From Pirellula staleyi DSM 6068 (GTDB taxonomy: Bacteria; Planctomycetota; Planctomycetia; Pirellulales; Pirellulaceae), in contig NC_013720.1 in NCBI RefSeq assembly GCF_000025185.1, forward strand, positions 1,240,001 to 1,304,000: 64,000 nt of DNA. The letters are read 5' to 3'. A program made the translations under genes and the position numbers. Every line of letters begins with the position of its first letter. Position 1 is the first letter of the stretch. The notes below the pieces were generated by a model, which saw nothing but the letters and a program-made list of their open reading frames with translations, had not been told where the DNA came from and did no database searches. Below are positions 45,843 through 55,888 of this stretch, piece by piece.

Positions 45843-45887
45843 CGCGCCGCTGTGCAATCCGTAGCACGCTTACCCGAAAATCCTCTG

Positions 45888-45922
45888 AGCCTGTCCGACA
45901 AACCATCGGGCAGGCTTTTTTT
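45888..45922 (+). terminator. Rho-independent terminator of gyrB
   Basis: AGCCTGTCCGA (45888-45898) pairs with TCGGGCAGGCT (45906-45916), one mismatch, followed by seven T. The T tract reaches the stop codon of the convergent gene. Confidence 0.9.
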
Positions 45923-47228
45923 ACGGGCTATGCGCCAAGAACCACGACCCGCCGACGTTCTCGAAATGGAAGTCGCTGTCGTACCACTTCTTGCCAAAGT
46001 TCATGCGGAGAACATAAGTGGCTTGATTACCATTCACTGTCGACTTCACGACCTCATAAGGTGGTAGTTTTTTGAGACCCGGGACTAATAAAGCCAGCCC
46101 AGCACTGTTGTGAAACATGCTGTATTGAATCAACCCCTCGGGATCGCGCAATTGTTTGCCCAAGTTGCGAAGTCCACCCGCAAAGTTGTTGGAGTCGTGA
46201 GCTTTATTGATCATCGGCACAATTTGATCGGCATTGAGTTGCATGAACACCTTGGAAGACTTCAGCCAAGTATCCGTGGGATGGATACTCGTGGGATCGC
46301 AGATATCGAAGGCAGCGAGCCCCGCCTTCTCCTCTTTGGCCAGCGGGGTGAGGCAGGCGATAAAGGCGTCGGCATTAAACGTCGTCCGGGCATTGTTCAT
46401 GGCGGCGATCACCTCTTCCGGCGACGCGAAGGTCCGCTGGATGGAACCTCGATCGGAGAGTGGATGCTGGGGATCGCTATCGATCATCCAGGTGCCACCG
46501 ATTTTCGAGAAGTAGATCGGAAATCCCTTGCCGGTTTTCAAGGAATAACGTTCAGCCGCTGCAAAATCTCCCTCCACGCGAAAATTGCGGATGTCGGAAG
46601 TCGTTTTCACTTCTGCCCCGGGAGCAAGCTGTTGAAGCAGGTTCTTGTTCATGACATCGAGATCGACCAAGAATTGCTTGGGCTGAGCAATCCGCCGGCC
46701 AATGGTGACGAGAAAGCGCATCCGCTGCATGTCACCTTCCATCATCGTTAGACCCATGAAGACTTTTTGTGCATCATCGAGGTAGATAGAGTGGCGTGCA
46801 AGAATCTCAGAAATCGTCGCTTGGGAACGAGGTAGTAACTTGGTCACCCCCTGCATCGCAAACGCAATCATTCCCGTTTCATACTCGAGTCCGGTGGTGG
46901 TGAAGCAGCTCATATAGCTGTCGAAGTTGGCGTCGCGCGTGGCCTCGAGTGAAGCGGCATACACAGCTTCGGGCGACTCGAACAACGGTGGCTGCGGCAT
47001 GACGGCCGGTGATGGTCGATAGACCCACGGCAAACCGGCTCCGCTCGCCACAGGTGCCGGGGGTGGTGGAGGAGCATTTGGCGCAACAAATCCTGGCGGC
47101 GGTGGCGGCGCCGTATAGCCGGCTGATTGGGCCGGAGAAGTAGCGACGGGGGACCCCGAAGGTCCACAGCCCAGCACAATCGCAGTTGCTATAAATACGA
47201 TGGCTGGCACGGAAATTCGGTGCTTCAT
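45921..47228 (-). CDS. Lipoprotein of unknown function, paralogue of the next gene's N-terminal part
   Basis: 435 residues from ATG 47228. A lipobox 'IVLGC' puts the lipidated Cys near residue 20; a Pro-rich linker (about 28-75) follows. The body contains two related modules, each with a 'SPEAVYAASLEATRDANFDSYMSCFT'-like opening (about 85 and about 270), and shares this plan with the upstream gene. No enzymatic motif is visible; the modules look like repeated DUF-type domains for binding. Anchored to a membrane in the periplasm. Function unknown. The stop overlaps the gyrB terminator's T tract. Confidence 0.78.
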   Translation of the reverse strand: MKHRISVPAIVFIATAIVLGCGPSGSPVATSPAQSAGYTAPPPPPGFVAPNAPPPPPAPVASGAGLPWVYRPSPAVMPQPPLFESPEAVYAASLEATRDANFDSYMSCFTTTGLEYETGMIAFAMQGVTKLLPRSQATISEILARHSIYLDDAQKVFMGLTMMEGDMQRMRFLVTIGRRIAQPKQFLVDLDVMNKNLLQQLAPGAEVKTTSDIRNFRVEGDFAAAERYSLKTGKGFPIYFSKIGGTWMIDSDPQHPLSDRGSIQRTFASPEEVIAAMNNARTTFNADAFIACLTPLAKEEKAGLAAFDICDPTSIHPTDTWLKSSKVFMQLNADQIVPMINKAHDSNNFAGGLRNLGKQLRDPEGLIQYSMFHNSAGLALLVPGLKKLPPYEVVKSTVNGNQATYVLRMNFGKKWYDSDFHFENVGGSWFLAHSP

Positions 47229-47307
47229 CGACAAGCGTCCCGCAAGTTCATCGAAGGGTTAAGCGAGCTTCTCAAGGAGGAGATCACTCGCTGAGCAATC
47301 GCAGTCG

Positions 47308-49437
47308 CTACTCTTTGAGCAAAAACGCGCGAATATCATCCATTTTGTCACGTGGAATCTCATGCCCACCTTCAAACTTGATGACTTCAACAGGAAAGGC
47401 TTTCATTTTGAGATTTGTAATGAGCGTGTCTACTTTCGCCTCGTCAACCACAGCATCCTCAGTCCCCTGCACAAACAAAATGGGGAGATGGGGAGTAAAT
47501 GGTGAGGGTTCTCGTTCGAGCAAGGGAGGTGCCGAGAAAATCACCACGCGATCAAAATAGGGCTGAACCGAGCTACAAAGCACATTCAAAGCAATCGTTC
47601 CACCCTGAGAGAATCCGCCTAACGCAACCTGCTTTTGGGGATATTTTATTTTGAGCTCGCTGGCGATTCTTTTGAAGTCCATTACTGTGTTGCGAAAGCG
47701 TCTTTCAACTGCTTCCTCGTCATCTCCCACATAGCTATATCGTCCCTCACCAAGCTTAAACCGACCTTGTGGTAGGACGACGGCAATGGACTTGTCTGCG
47801 GCAATCAACTCGGCAACTTCTGCTAGGTCCTCTTTGTTCGCTCCTAAACCATGTAGCAGCAAGAAGATGACATCTGCTTCTTCCAGGGGTTTTCCCAGGA
47901 AATTGAGATCGTACCCCCGCCAGGTGAGATAAGGACCTTCATCCATAGGCTCAGACGTTTCACCTTCTGCGCGGTGAGAAGGGTCAAAGGAGACCTGCCA
48001 GCCGTCCTCTGATTTCCGACAATATACTTCCATGCCATACTCGTCGGGAATTCCTGGGGCGAAGTTGATATGGAGCGTAGCTCGATCATCTTGCAACGTA
48101 ACTGCCTCGATTTTTGGTTCTGGTGATTGCTCAATATAGTATTGCCCCTCTTGATCCTTTTGCCCAAGAACAGAGCGGAGCCGCTTGATGAAAGTGATTG
48201 GATCTTTGATCGACTTTCCGAGTTTTACTGTTGCGTCGTAGAAAGGCTGTTTAGTTGGGTCGCCAATTGCACTAATCATTGATGCTACAATCTCGATCGA
48301 TAGTCCAGCCTCACGTGCTGCAGCCAATAGTTCTTTCTTTTGGTCATCAGTCGCCGCAGGAAGCATCAATGCTTGTTGAAGTTGCATCGCTGCTCGGCCG
48401 ATTTCAAAATATCTACCTTCCTGCGTGGCGCAGGCTAAACCAGAACTGGCGTCGTTCTCATAAGCGCCTGCCTTCAGCGCGCGATATGCCTTTTCTGGAC
48501 GGTCAAAGTAGCGTGGTGTTAGCTCTAGCGGTGGTTGGACGGTTGCCCCTTCCAACGGAGATGCACCTATTGGGTAGCCATCGATGAGCCATCGCCTGTC
48601 GCGCTTCACGAAGTATATCGGTGTCAGTGGCTTTTGTAGAAAGCCATTGACTTGAAAGTATCCATGAGCTTGCTCCCCTTGGATAGCGATGTCGAGCAGC
48701 ACATAGTCGTTTGTTGGGTTACGAGAATCGCCTTCTTTTTCTAGCTGCTTTCGCATTTCCCTGAGAAAAGTCTGATACGTCGTCGTCCAATCCTTGAGAT
48801 ACTTTGATGGGTCGGCAATCTTGGAACCAAGTTGCTGTGTCACCTGTTGCATCGAAGGTTTTGACTCAGCTTCACTTACGATCTGCTGGGATTGCTGGAT
48901 AACAGCAAGTATCTGGTGCTGTTCGACAAATTCCACAAACGGTGCTCGAAAAGGTGGTGGCAGTTGCTCTGAAAATCCCGAAGCGACCAGCATGGTGGCT
49001 CCAACCTCATGATCGAGCCCCTCCTTGGTAAAGCAACTGATCAAGGACTCAACGTCTCCGCCATTACGGGCCAACTCGGCTAGGTTGAAAGTGCTTTCGG
49101 GAGAATCGAAAGATTGCTTATCAGGATTATCAGTTGGCGTAGATGAAGGTTTTTCGACCGGCAATTGCTCCGAGGGGCTGGTAGGTTCGGAAGTCGCTAA
49201 TTGTTTTTCTTGTGTTGAACTTGGAATTGCAGTTGGCGTAGACGGAGGCGGTGCATCTTGTACCGGTGAAGGAGGAATATCACTAAGGGGTTGTAACGCT
49301 GGTGTGCTGGTGGTGGGAGAGTCGGAACCGCAACCAGCGAAGAGCGATAAAGCGAATACATAGATCGCTGGAAAAAATATTCGGGGAAAATTGGTTCCCA
49401 AAAGAGAGCCGCCCAAATGAGAGACAAGTTGTGACAT
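47308..49437 (-). CDS. Lipoprotein with C-terminal carboxylesterase/phospholipase domain
   Basis: 709 residues from ATG 49437 (a GTG at 49452 is possible). The lipobox 'SLFAGC' is followed by a Ser/Thr/Pro-rich linker and then two modules homologous to those of the downstream paralogue ('SPESTFNLAELARNGGDVESLISCFT', 'RPEKAYRALKAGAYENDASSGLACAT'). The C-terminal ~210 residues are an alpha/beta hydrolase of the phospholipase/carboxylesterase type: 'LLLHGLGANKEDL', nucleophile elbow 'GFSQGG', Asp in 'GTEDAVVDEA' and His in 'GGHEIP'. It would hydrolyse carboxylic esters at the cell envelope. The joining of these parts is unusual. Confidence 0.83.
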   Translation of the reverse strand: MSQLVSHLGGSLLGTNFPRIFFPAIYVFALSLFAGCGSDSPTTSTPALQPLSDIPPSPVQDAPPPSTPTAIPSSTQEKQLATSEPTSPSEQLPVEKPSSTPTDNPDKQSFDSPESTFNLAELARNGGDVESLISCFTKEGLDHEVGATMLVASGFSEQLPPPFRAPFVEFVEQHQILAVIQQSQQIVSEAESKPSMQQVTQQLGSKIADPSKYLKDWTTTYQTFLREMRKQLEKEGDSRNPTNDYVLLDIAIQGEQAHGYFQVNGFLQKPLTPIYFVKRDRRWLIDGYPIGASPLEGATVQPPLELTPRYFDRPEKAYRALKAGAYENDASSGLACATQEGRYFEIGRAAMQLQQALMLPAATDDQKKELLAAAREAGLSIEIVASMISAIGDPTKQPFYDATVKLGKSIKDPITFIKRLRSVLGQKDQEGQYYIEQSPEPKIEAVTLQDDRATLHINFAPGIPDEYGMEVYCRKSEDGWQVSFDPSHRAEGETSEPMDEGPYLTWRGYDLNFLGKPLEEADVIFLLLHGLGANKEDLAEVAELIAADKSIAVVLPQGRFKLGEGRYSYVGDDEEAVERRFRNTVMDFKRIASELKIKYPQKQVALGGFSQGGTIALNVLCSSVQPYFDRVVIFSAPPLLEREPSPFTPHLPILFVQGTEDAVVDEAKVDTLITNLKMKAFPVEVIKFEGGHEIPRDKMDDIRAFLLKE

Positions 49438-49633
49438 AGCGAGAAGTCTCACGAGGTCTGCAAAGGGTAGAAAGATAGCTAGAAAGAGGAGTCCGCTATT
49501 GTGGTGATGAGGGGCCTAACTGTCAAACCTTTTCTCGCGATTCGGATTCATCCTCTGACGATCAGTTACGCATCCCCTGCTATGGCGGTTGACATAGTGT
49601 TAATCCCTTTCGCCTTTGGAAACGCAGAAGCTA

Positions 49634-50566
49634 ATGACCACACCGATACAAGTTGTGATTACGGGTGGGAGTGGTTTTTTGGGAGTGTCACTGGCCCGTC
49701 ATTTAAGCGCGAAGGGTTATAAGGTCACGATTGTTTCCCGCTCGCGTCCCAAAGTTGTTGGGAACTGGACCTGGCAAGTGTGGGATGGGCGAACAGTGGG
49801 TGATTGGAAGAGCACCTTATGTGGCGCAGCGGCAGTAGTGAATCTAACAGGTCGATCGGTCGATTGTCGTAAAACTCCCAATCATCAAGATGAGATTATA
49901 AGATCGCGCGTTGAATCAGTTCGCGCGATTGGCCAGGCGCTTCGGGAGGTGGATCAACCCCCTCCGGTTTGGGTTCAAATGAGCACCGCTCATTGCTATG
50001 GCGATCCACCTCAAGTGCGCTGCGATGAGCGCTCGGCCTGGGGGATTGGACTAGCTCCCCTGGTGGCCCAAGCGTGGGAAAGTGCGCTCGCGGAGAACCT
50101 CTTGCCCCAGCAGCGCTGGGTGGCGCTGCGAACCAGTTTTGTGATTGGCCGCGACCTCGGCGCTGGCCATGGAGCGCTGGCCCGATTAATTCCGCTGGTC
50201 CGGTGGGGTCTCGGTGGGACGATCGGCCGGGGGACGCAAGGGATGAGCTGGATTCACTAGCACGACATGAATCGCATTTTCGAGCAGGCGATCGAGAATG
50301 ACGCGATGCGGGGAGCCTATATCGCCTCGAGCCCCCATCCCGTTTCGCAGCGCGAGTTCATGCAGGCGATGCGACGAGCTGTGAAGATGCCGATCGGCTT
50401 ACCAGCGACCGAGTGGATGGTGCGGCTGGGGGCCCGCTGGCTCCTCAACACCGACCCCGATTTGGCCCTTTACGGCCGCTATGTTGTCCCTCGGCGATTG
50501 CTCGACGAGGGGTTTACGTTTGAATATCCCGAGCTGTCGCCAGCCCTCAGCCATCTATTGAAGTAG
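49634..50566 (+). pseudogene. TIGR01777-type epimerase interrupted by an in-frame TAG
   Basis: The frame from ATG 49634 reads as an SDR-type NAD-dependent epimerase: GxxGxxG in '[17 protein letters not shown]', 'VVNLTGRSV', '[10 protein letters not shown]', '[11 protein letters not shown]'. At 50258-50260 a TAG splits it within 'GMSWIH*HDMNRIFEQAI', where family members usually have a hydrophobic residue after 'MSWIH'. The same frame continues to 50566 and completes the protein ('VPRRLLDEGFTFEYPELSPAL') with normal length (about 310). A single T-A change in a TTG codon would explain it. Either a recent pseudogene, a sequencing error, or suppressed by readthrough. Confidence 0.85.
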
Positions 50567-50593
50567 GTGCCTGGCGATCGAGATATCAAGATA

Positions 50594-51910
50594 TCAAGCA
50601 GTCACTTCGGCGCCGAAGCCGGTTTTGCGGTTGTAGAGTTTTTCTTTGGTAGCCCACAAGCCGGCGGAAGGTGTGGGGATGAAGAAGAATTCTTCGCCAT
50701 CAATCGTGTTGAAACCCTCTTGTAAGGTATCGACAGGATAGCGCTTTAAGGTCTCATTGATATCGGCATAGCCAAAGTTGACTTGAGCCAAATCGTCGGG
50801 ACCCAAATGGCCCGGCGCATAAGTAATGCGGAAGCGACCTTCGCTACTGCCGTGGATCAAGTGGGCAGTGGCGTGGGCGAGATCTTGCATATCAGCGTTT
50901 TGTTTATAGAGCTCGCGGACTTTGGGTGTGCCGCAATAGCCATACTTGCGAATCAGTGCGTCGACATCTTTCTGTTCGCCAAAACGTTTCAGACCGGGCG
51001 CAATGACAACGAGTTCGCCATCGTCGGCCAAGGCCATGCGGGTGCGATAGACACTCTTATTAGCAACCCACGTGCTAAAGAACTCGTCCCCTTGCATCAC
51101 GCAGACGACTTTTTTGAGCGGCTTATCGAGGACCGTAATGTTTTGCTCGCGCGATTGACGTGCGGCGGCGAGATAGGTCTCGAGATCGTCTCCCACGAAC
51201 ACACCGGTGTGGGTGAGGTGGCCGGATGGGTCGCGAGCGAGGGTGACTTGAACGTAGAAGTCGGGCAAGTGGCCGAGGTAGTCTTCTTCGGCTTTGTTGA
51301 AGCACTGACGCACGGGGGTGAGGAGGTTGCCGAGGTTGTTTTCGATACCACAGCTGGCGGCGGCCATGTGTGAGGTGCAGATGAGGTCTTTGCCGGCGAC
51401 GCCGATGAAGTAGTTCTTGTTGTGGTTGGCAAACCCGAGGACTTCGTGCGGCACAACGTGGCCGATGTTGATGATGAGATCCCACTTTTCTTTCATCAGC
51501 ATGCTGTTGAGCCAAATGGGCATCGCCCAATCGGCAGCACCGGCGGTGGTCTCTTCGACGTACTCTGCCGAGAGCTCGCCGACTTTCACACAGCCATCGC
51601 GCCAGTCGTGCGCGTGGATGCGCTCGTTGGGGATGCTGCCGAACATCTGTGCGTTTTGCTCGGGGGTGTGCGGTTCGTGCTGACCGAGCGTCGGGATCAC
51701 GTGCACATCAGCTTCGTCTTTGAAGTGGTTGTAGAACGCCTCGGTGATCCAGCCGCTGCCGGAGTGCATGCGTGTGATATCGGGCGGCAAGAGGAGTACG
51801 CGGCGGGGGCTTTTGCAGATTCGCTCGCGCGCTTCCTGACAAGCACGCTCGACAAGTTCCAGGACACGAGCACGCGAAATCGACGGAGCGGATTCAGTAA
51901 ACCAAGGCAT
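50594..51910 (-). CDS. LarA-like (lactate racemase domain) protein
   Basis: 438 residues with the two-domain LarA layout. Visible features: 'LLLPPDITRMHSGSG' near the N-terminus, 'PTLGQHEPHT', 'IINIGHVVPHEVLGFANHNKNYFIGVAGKD' (His residues where LarA has catalytic His and the nickel-pincer-bearing Lys region). Authentic LarA uses a nickel-pincer nucleotide cofactor made by LarB/C/E, none of which is in the window; many LarA homologues racemise or epimerise other 2-hydroxyacids. Substrate therefore unknown. Start ATG 51910. It lies downstream of a leucyl aminopeptidase gene, separated by a hairpin. Confidence 0.83.
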   Translation of the reverse strand: MPWFTESAPSISRARVLELVERACQEARERICKSPRRVLLLPPDITRMHSGSGWITEAFYNHFKDEADVHVIPTLGQHEPHTPEQNAQMFGSIPNERIHAHDWRDGCVKVGELSAEYVEETTAGAADWAMPIWLNSMLMKEKWDLIINIGHVVPHEVLGFANHNKNYFIGVAGKDLICTSHMAAASCGIENNLGNLLTPVRQCFNKAEEDYLGHLPDFYVQVTLARDPSGHLTHTGVFVGDDLETYLAAARQSREQNITVLDKPLKKVVCVMQGDEFFSTWVANKSVYRTRMALADDGELVVIAPGLKRFGEQKDVDALIRKYGYCGTPKVRELYKQNADMQDLAHATAHLIHGSSEGRFRITYAPGHLGPDDLAQVNFGYADINETLKRYPVDTLQEGFNTIDGEEFFFIPTPSAGLWATKEKLYNRKTGFGAEVTA

Positions 51911-51972
51911 GGCGATTGTCTGTTATGAGTGAATAATTAGGAAAGGAATCGTGCAAAGTTGTGTAAAACAGG

Positions 51973-52002
51973 GTCCTGAATTGCTGCAGAACAGTTCAGG
52001 AC
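51973..52002 (-). terminator. Hairpin between pepA and the LarA-like gene
   Basis: GTCCTGAA and TTCAGGAC form an 8-bp stem with a 14-nt loop; on the minus strand it is followed by CCTGTTTTAC, plausible for ending the pepA transcript. The stem resembles the one at 8336-8390. Confidence 0.5.
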
Positions 52003-52054
52003 TTATTGACGATATGATGAAGAGTTTGCTGCGCACCAGCAACTCTTTTGGGGA

Positions 52055-53524
52055 CTACACGGCACCGCTCGAGTAGCGACGAACCACCTCGACCAGTGTG
52101 CGGACGAGACAGCCGCTGCCACCGGCATCGAGCCATGGTTTAGGGCTATCGAAGTAGCTCGGCCCGGCGATATCGATGTGTAGCCAAGGCTTGCCGTTGA
52201 CGAATTCTTCGAGGAATTTCGCAGCGGTAATGGCGCCCCCCCAGCGTCCATCGCCGACGTTTTTGATGTCGGCAATGTCGCTGCGAATCTGTTCGCCATA
52301 CTCGGGAAACATCGGCAACTGCCAGACCTGTTCCCCCACGGTGTCGGCCGACGAGCGGACCAGATCGCAGAGTGCTTGATCGTTGGTCATCAGCCCGGCG
52401 ACGTCGTTTCCGAGGGCGACCATGCAAGCGCCGGTGAGGGTCGCGAGGTCGATGATGCGGGCAGGATCGTGCTGCAAAGCGACGTCCAAAACGTCGGCCA
52501 AAACGAGGCGACCTTCGGCATCGGTGTTGAGGACTTCGATCGTCTTGCCACTGCGCGCGGTGAGGACATCTCCCAGCTTGTAGCTGTCGCCACTGAGCAT
52601 GTTCTCGACCAGCCCGCACAAGCCGATCACGTTGATTGGCAGCTTGAGCGCGGCGATGGCCTGCAAGGTAGCAACCACGGTGGCAGCGCCAGCCATGTCG
52701 CACTTCATCGTCTTCATGCCGTCGGTCGGTTTGATCGAGAGACCACCGCTGTCGAACGTCACTCCTTTACCGACAAGCGCCAGTGGTGCTTGGCCGCTCG
52801 GTCCACCCATGTACTTCAGGATGACGAGTCGTGCAGGCTTGCTGCTGCCTCGCGCGACCGCCAGCAGCGATCCACAGCGCTCGGCTTCGAGCCGCGCTTG
52901 ATCCCACACTTCAATGGCGAGGCCACTTTGCTCGGCCACCTTCACAGCAGCGGCGGCGAACGATTCGGGGTAAATCTCGCTCGGAGGTTCGTTGACGAGA
53001 TGTCGCGCGAGGTTCATGGCGTTTGCCAGCACCTCGCCGCGCGTCGCCACAGCGGGAGCGATACCACTAACTACGAGTTCGCCAAAGGGAAAACGTCCCT
53101 TTTTGGTGCGATACAGATCGCTGCCGACCGAGCCGAGGAGCATGCCGGTGACAGCCGCTTCGGCAAACGGTTCGCTAAAACGAGGATCTGCAGCCAGGGC
53201 AACTTTCGCGCGAGGTTTCGACGACAGCTGCTTGGCAGCGGCGGAAAAGCTTCGCAGCACGGTCCCTTGATCGAGCGCATCGGGCTTGCCGAGTCCCACC
53301 ACCGCCAGCACGGCTGTTTTTAACCCCGGAGGAGCGAGCAGCAGGGTCACTTCCCCCTTTTTCCCGGTGATTTCTTTCGTTTCGATCAGTTTCGAGATCT
53401 GCCCGCCGGTGGCCAGATCGAGCTCGGCGGCGATGGTCGGGAGTGGACTATCGGCAAAAATACTGGTGACGATCGCATCGGCTTCGAGTGATTTAACCGC
53501 TGCGTCTGTAAACGAAAGTCCCAT
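52055..53524 (-). CDS. pepA: Leucyl aminopeptidase (M17 family)
   Basis: 489 residues from ATG 53524 with AAAGGTC upstream; frames up to 53749 are extensions without support. The C-terminal catalytic domain has the M17 signature: 'GKGVTFDSGGLSIKP' (Lys and Asp ligands), 'MKCDMAGAA', 'NTDAEGRLVLAD' (Asp/Glu pair and Arg) and 'TLTGACMVALGNDVAGL'. It removes N-terminal residues from peptides in the cytoplasm with two Zn/Mn ions. In gamma-proteobacteria PepA also binds DNA, but nothing suggests that here. Confidence 0.94.
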   Translation of the reverse strand: MGLSFTDAAVKSLEADAIVTSIFADSPLPTIAAELDLATGGQISKLIETKEITGKKGEVTLLLAPPGLKTAVLAVVGLGKPDALDQGTVLRSFSAAAKQLSSKPRAKVALAADPRFSEPFAEAAVTGMLLGSVGSDLYRTKKGRFPFGELVVSGIAPAVATRGEVLANAMNLARHLVNEPPSEIYPESFAAAAVKVAEQSGLAIEVWDQARLEAERCGSLLAVARGSSKPARLVILKYMGGPSGQAPLALVGKGVTFDSGGLSIKPTDGMKTMKCDMAGAATVVATLQAIAALKLPINVIGLCGLVENMLSGDSYKLGDVLTARSGKTIEVLNTDAEGRLVLADVLDVALQHDPARIIDLATLTGACMVALGNDVAGLMTNDQALCDLVRSSADTVGEQVWQLPMFPEYGEQIRSDIADIKNVGDGRWGGAITAAKFLEEFVNGKPWLHIDIAGPSYFDSPKPWLDAGGSGCLVRTLVEVVRRYSSGAV

Positions 53525-53821
53525 GCCTGTTTGACCTTTCACCGCTGGTTGTCCGGGAAGTGAGAGCGTTATTGTAGCTCTCCCGCTGCGGTCTATGGAG
53601 TGTGGCAACGGAGGGAACCGCATCGGCTGATAGCTCCCATGGTCCGTACCCCATCGAGGGGAGTCCATCGAGCTGCCGCTGGTTCCCCGTACCTCTCGAG
53701 CGCCGATTGGACGATACTCTACGACTGGGGATAGCATTCCAGCGATCACCTGCCCGGTTTTTCACAACGTTTGTCATCTCCACGACTTAGCACCGCTTGC
53801 TCTCAACGAACCACGTGACGC

Positions 53822-55645
53822 ATGTTCTCGCTCCGCCATTTGTGCAACGACCTTCACGCCGCCGGTCACCTGGTCAGGCTCGAGGAGGAAATCGATCCCG
53901 TGCTCGAGGCAGCTGAGATTCAGCGCCGCGTGTATGCCTCGGGCGGACCGGCGGTCTACTTCGCGAACGTCAAAGGGACGCGCTTCCCGATGCTCTCCAA
54001 TTTGTTTGGAACCATCGAGCGGGCCCGCTATGTGTTTCGACATACCTACGACAAAGTCCGCCGGGCAATTGAACTCAAGATCGAGCCCCAACAACTACTC
54101 AAGAACCCGCTTCGATATATCAGCGCGCCACTGACAGCCTGGCGCATGCAACCCAAGAGTGTGTCGAGTGGTCCGATTTTGGGTCAAAGTATTAAGATCT
54201 CTGAGATTCCGAATCTCAAAAGCTGGCCGATGGATGGGGGACCGTTTGTCACACTTCCGCAATGTTATACGGAAGACCCTGATAAACCGGGCTTACAGCA
54301 TTCGAATCTTGGTATGTATCGCGTGCAGTTGGCCGGTAACGATTATAAGACCGATGAAGAGATTGGTCTGCATTATCAATTGCATCGTGGAATTGGGGTC
54401 CATCACACCGCCGCGCTCCGCCGCAACGAGCCATTTCGCGTGAACGTGTTTGTCGGAGGACATCCAGCGATGAGCCTGGCGGCTGTCATGCCACTTCCCG
54501 AAGGGATGCCCGAGCTGACGTTCGCCGGAGCCCTCGCCGGACACCGGATTCCGATGATCCGCCAGCCTGGAAAATTGCCGATCTACGGCGATGCCGATTT
54601 TTGCATCCAGGGGGTCGTTTTGCCGGGAAATCCCAAGAAAATGGAGGGTCCTTTCGGCGATCACTTGGGCTATTACAGCCTGGCGCATGAGTTTCCGGTG
54701 ATGAAGGTCGAGAAGGTCTGGGCCCGGAAAGATGCAGTCTGGCACTTCACTGTCGTCGGGCGTCCGCCGCAGGAAGACACCACCTTTGGTGAGCTGATTC
54801 ACGACCTCACCGGGCCGGTCATTCCGACCGTGATTCATGGGGTGAAGGGGGTGAATGCTGTCGATGCAGCAGGCGTGCATCCGCTGCTACTAGCGATTGG
54901 GAGCGAGCGTTATATGCCGTTCCATAATAACCCTCGACCGCAAGAGATATTGACCCAAGCCAATGCGATTTTAGGCCAAGGGCAAATGTCGCTGGCGAAG
55001 TGGCTCCTGATTGTTAGCAGTAATGACAATCCTGATTTAGACGTGCATGATATCCCTGCACATCTCAAACATTTACTCGAGCGGATTGACTGGACGCGCG
55101 ACGTCCATTTTCAGACTTGTACGACGATTGATACGCTCGATTATAGTGGGGATGGTCTTAATACGGGATCGAAATGCGTGCTGGCGGCTGCAGGAGCGCC
55201 GATTCGGACTTTGGGTACCGAATTGCCGCGCGATCTCAAACTGGCTGACGGATTTAGTGATCCGAGGATCGCAATCCCTGGCGTGCTGATGATCCAGTCG
55301 CCGAATGCAGGGAGCGACTATCGGGCCGATCGCGAGCGTTTTTGCCGCGAAACGCGGGGCGATTTCAGTAAGTTTCCGCTGCTGGTGCTGGTCGACGATA
55401 GCCAGTTTTCGGCCCGAACGCTTAACAACTTCCTGTGGACCACGTTTACGCGTAGCAATCCGGCGATCGATATCGATGGGCTCGAGAGTTTCACGCGCGA
55501 CAAGCACTGGGGCTGCCGTGGTCCGCTGGTGATCGACGCCCGGGTGAAGCCGCACCATGCCCCGCCACTCGTCGAGGACCCAGCGATCACCAGCCGCGTC
55601 GATGCCCTGGCTGCGCGGGGTGGTCCGCTCGCCAAGTGGCTGTAG
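53822..55645 (+). CDS. UbiD-family decarboxylase
   Basis: 607 residues, about 100 longer than E. coli UbiD, like the longer bacterial relatives. Visible are 'FANVKGTRFPMLSNLFGT', 'GPFVTLPQCYTEDPD', 'EGPFGDHLGYYSLAHEFPVM' (Glu and Asp of the prFMN active site region) and 'HWGCRGPLVIDARVKPHHAPPLVEDP' at the end. UbiD enzymes need prenylated FMN from UbiX and decarboxylate aromatic or unsaturated acids, including in ubiquinone and menaquinone routes. ubiX is not in the window. The exact substrate cannot be fixed. A GC hairpin at 55725-55741 may end the gene. Confidence 0.88.
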   Translation: MFSLRHLCNDLHAAGHLVRLEEEIDPVLEAAEIQRRVYASGGPAVYFANVKGTRFPMLSNLFGTIERARYVFRHTYDKVRRAIELKIEPQQLLKNPLRYISAPLTAWRMQPKSVSSGPILGQSIKISEIPNLKSWPMDGGPFVTLPQCYTEDPDKPGLQHSNLGMYRVQLAGNDYKTDEEIGLHYQLHRGIGVHHTAALRRNEPFRVNVFVGGHPAMSLAAVMPLPEGMPELTFAGALAGHRIPMIRQPGKLPIYGDADFCIQGVVLPGNPKKMEGPFGDHLGYYSLAHEFPVMKVEKVWARKDAVWHFTVVGRPPQEDTTFGELIHDLTGPVIPTVIHGVKGVNAVDAAGVHPLLLAIGSERYMPFHNNPRPQEILTQANAILGQGQMSLAKWLLIVSSNDNPDLDVHDIPAHLKHLLERIDWTRDVHFQTCTTIDTLDYSGDGLNTGSKCVLAAAGAPIRTLGTELPRDLKLADGFSDPRIAIPGVLMIQSPNAGSDYRADRERFCRETRGDFSKFPLLVLVDDSQFSARTLNNFLWTTFTRSNPAIDIDGLESFTRDKHWGCRGPLVIDARVKPHHAPPLVEDPAITSRVDALAARGGPLAKWL

Positions 55646-55724
55646 AAGTGGATGCGGCATAACGTTTTACGTCGCTATTGAATCTCGAAGTTCTCGGCAA
55701 AAGCGGCATAAGCCCCCTCTTCCC

Positions 55725-55741
55725 ACCGGCGTGGGGCCGGT
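55725..55741 (+). terminator. Small GC hairpin after the ubiD-like gene
   Basis: ACCGGC and GCCGGT around a 5-nt loop, 80 bp downstream of the stop. No T run; weak. Confidence 0.35.
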
Positions 55742-55888
55742 AGTTCTTCGCCGCTGGCGCATCCCTATCGTGGCAGGTCGACGCGCCCTCCGTTTGGTGT
55801 CACACTCTAGGAGCGACCTCGCGGCGGATTCTTTGCGAAATCAGGTTTGTCGTCACTCCTCGTGCACCCTCTGTTTCAAGCGCCACCC

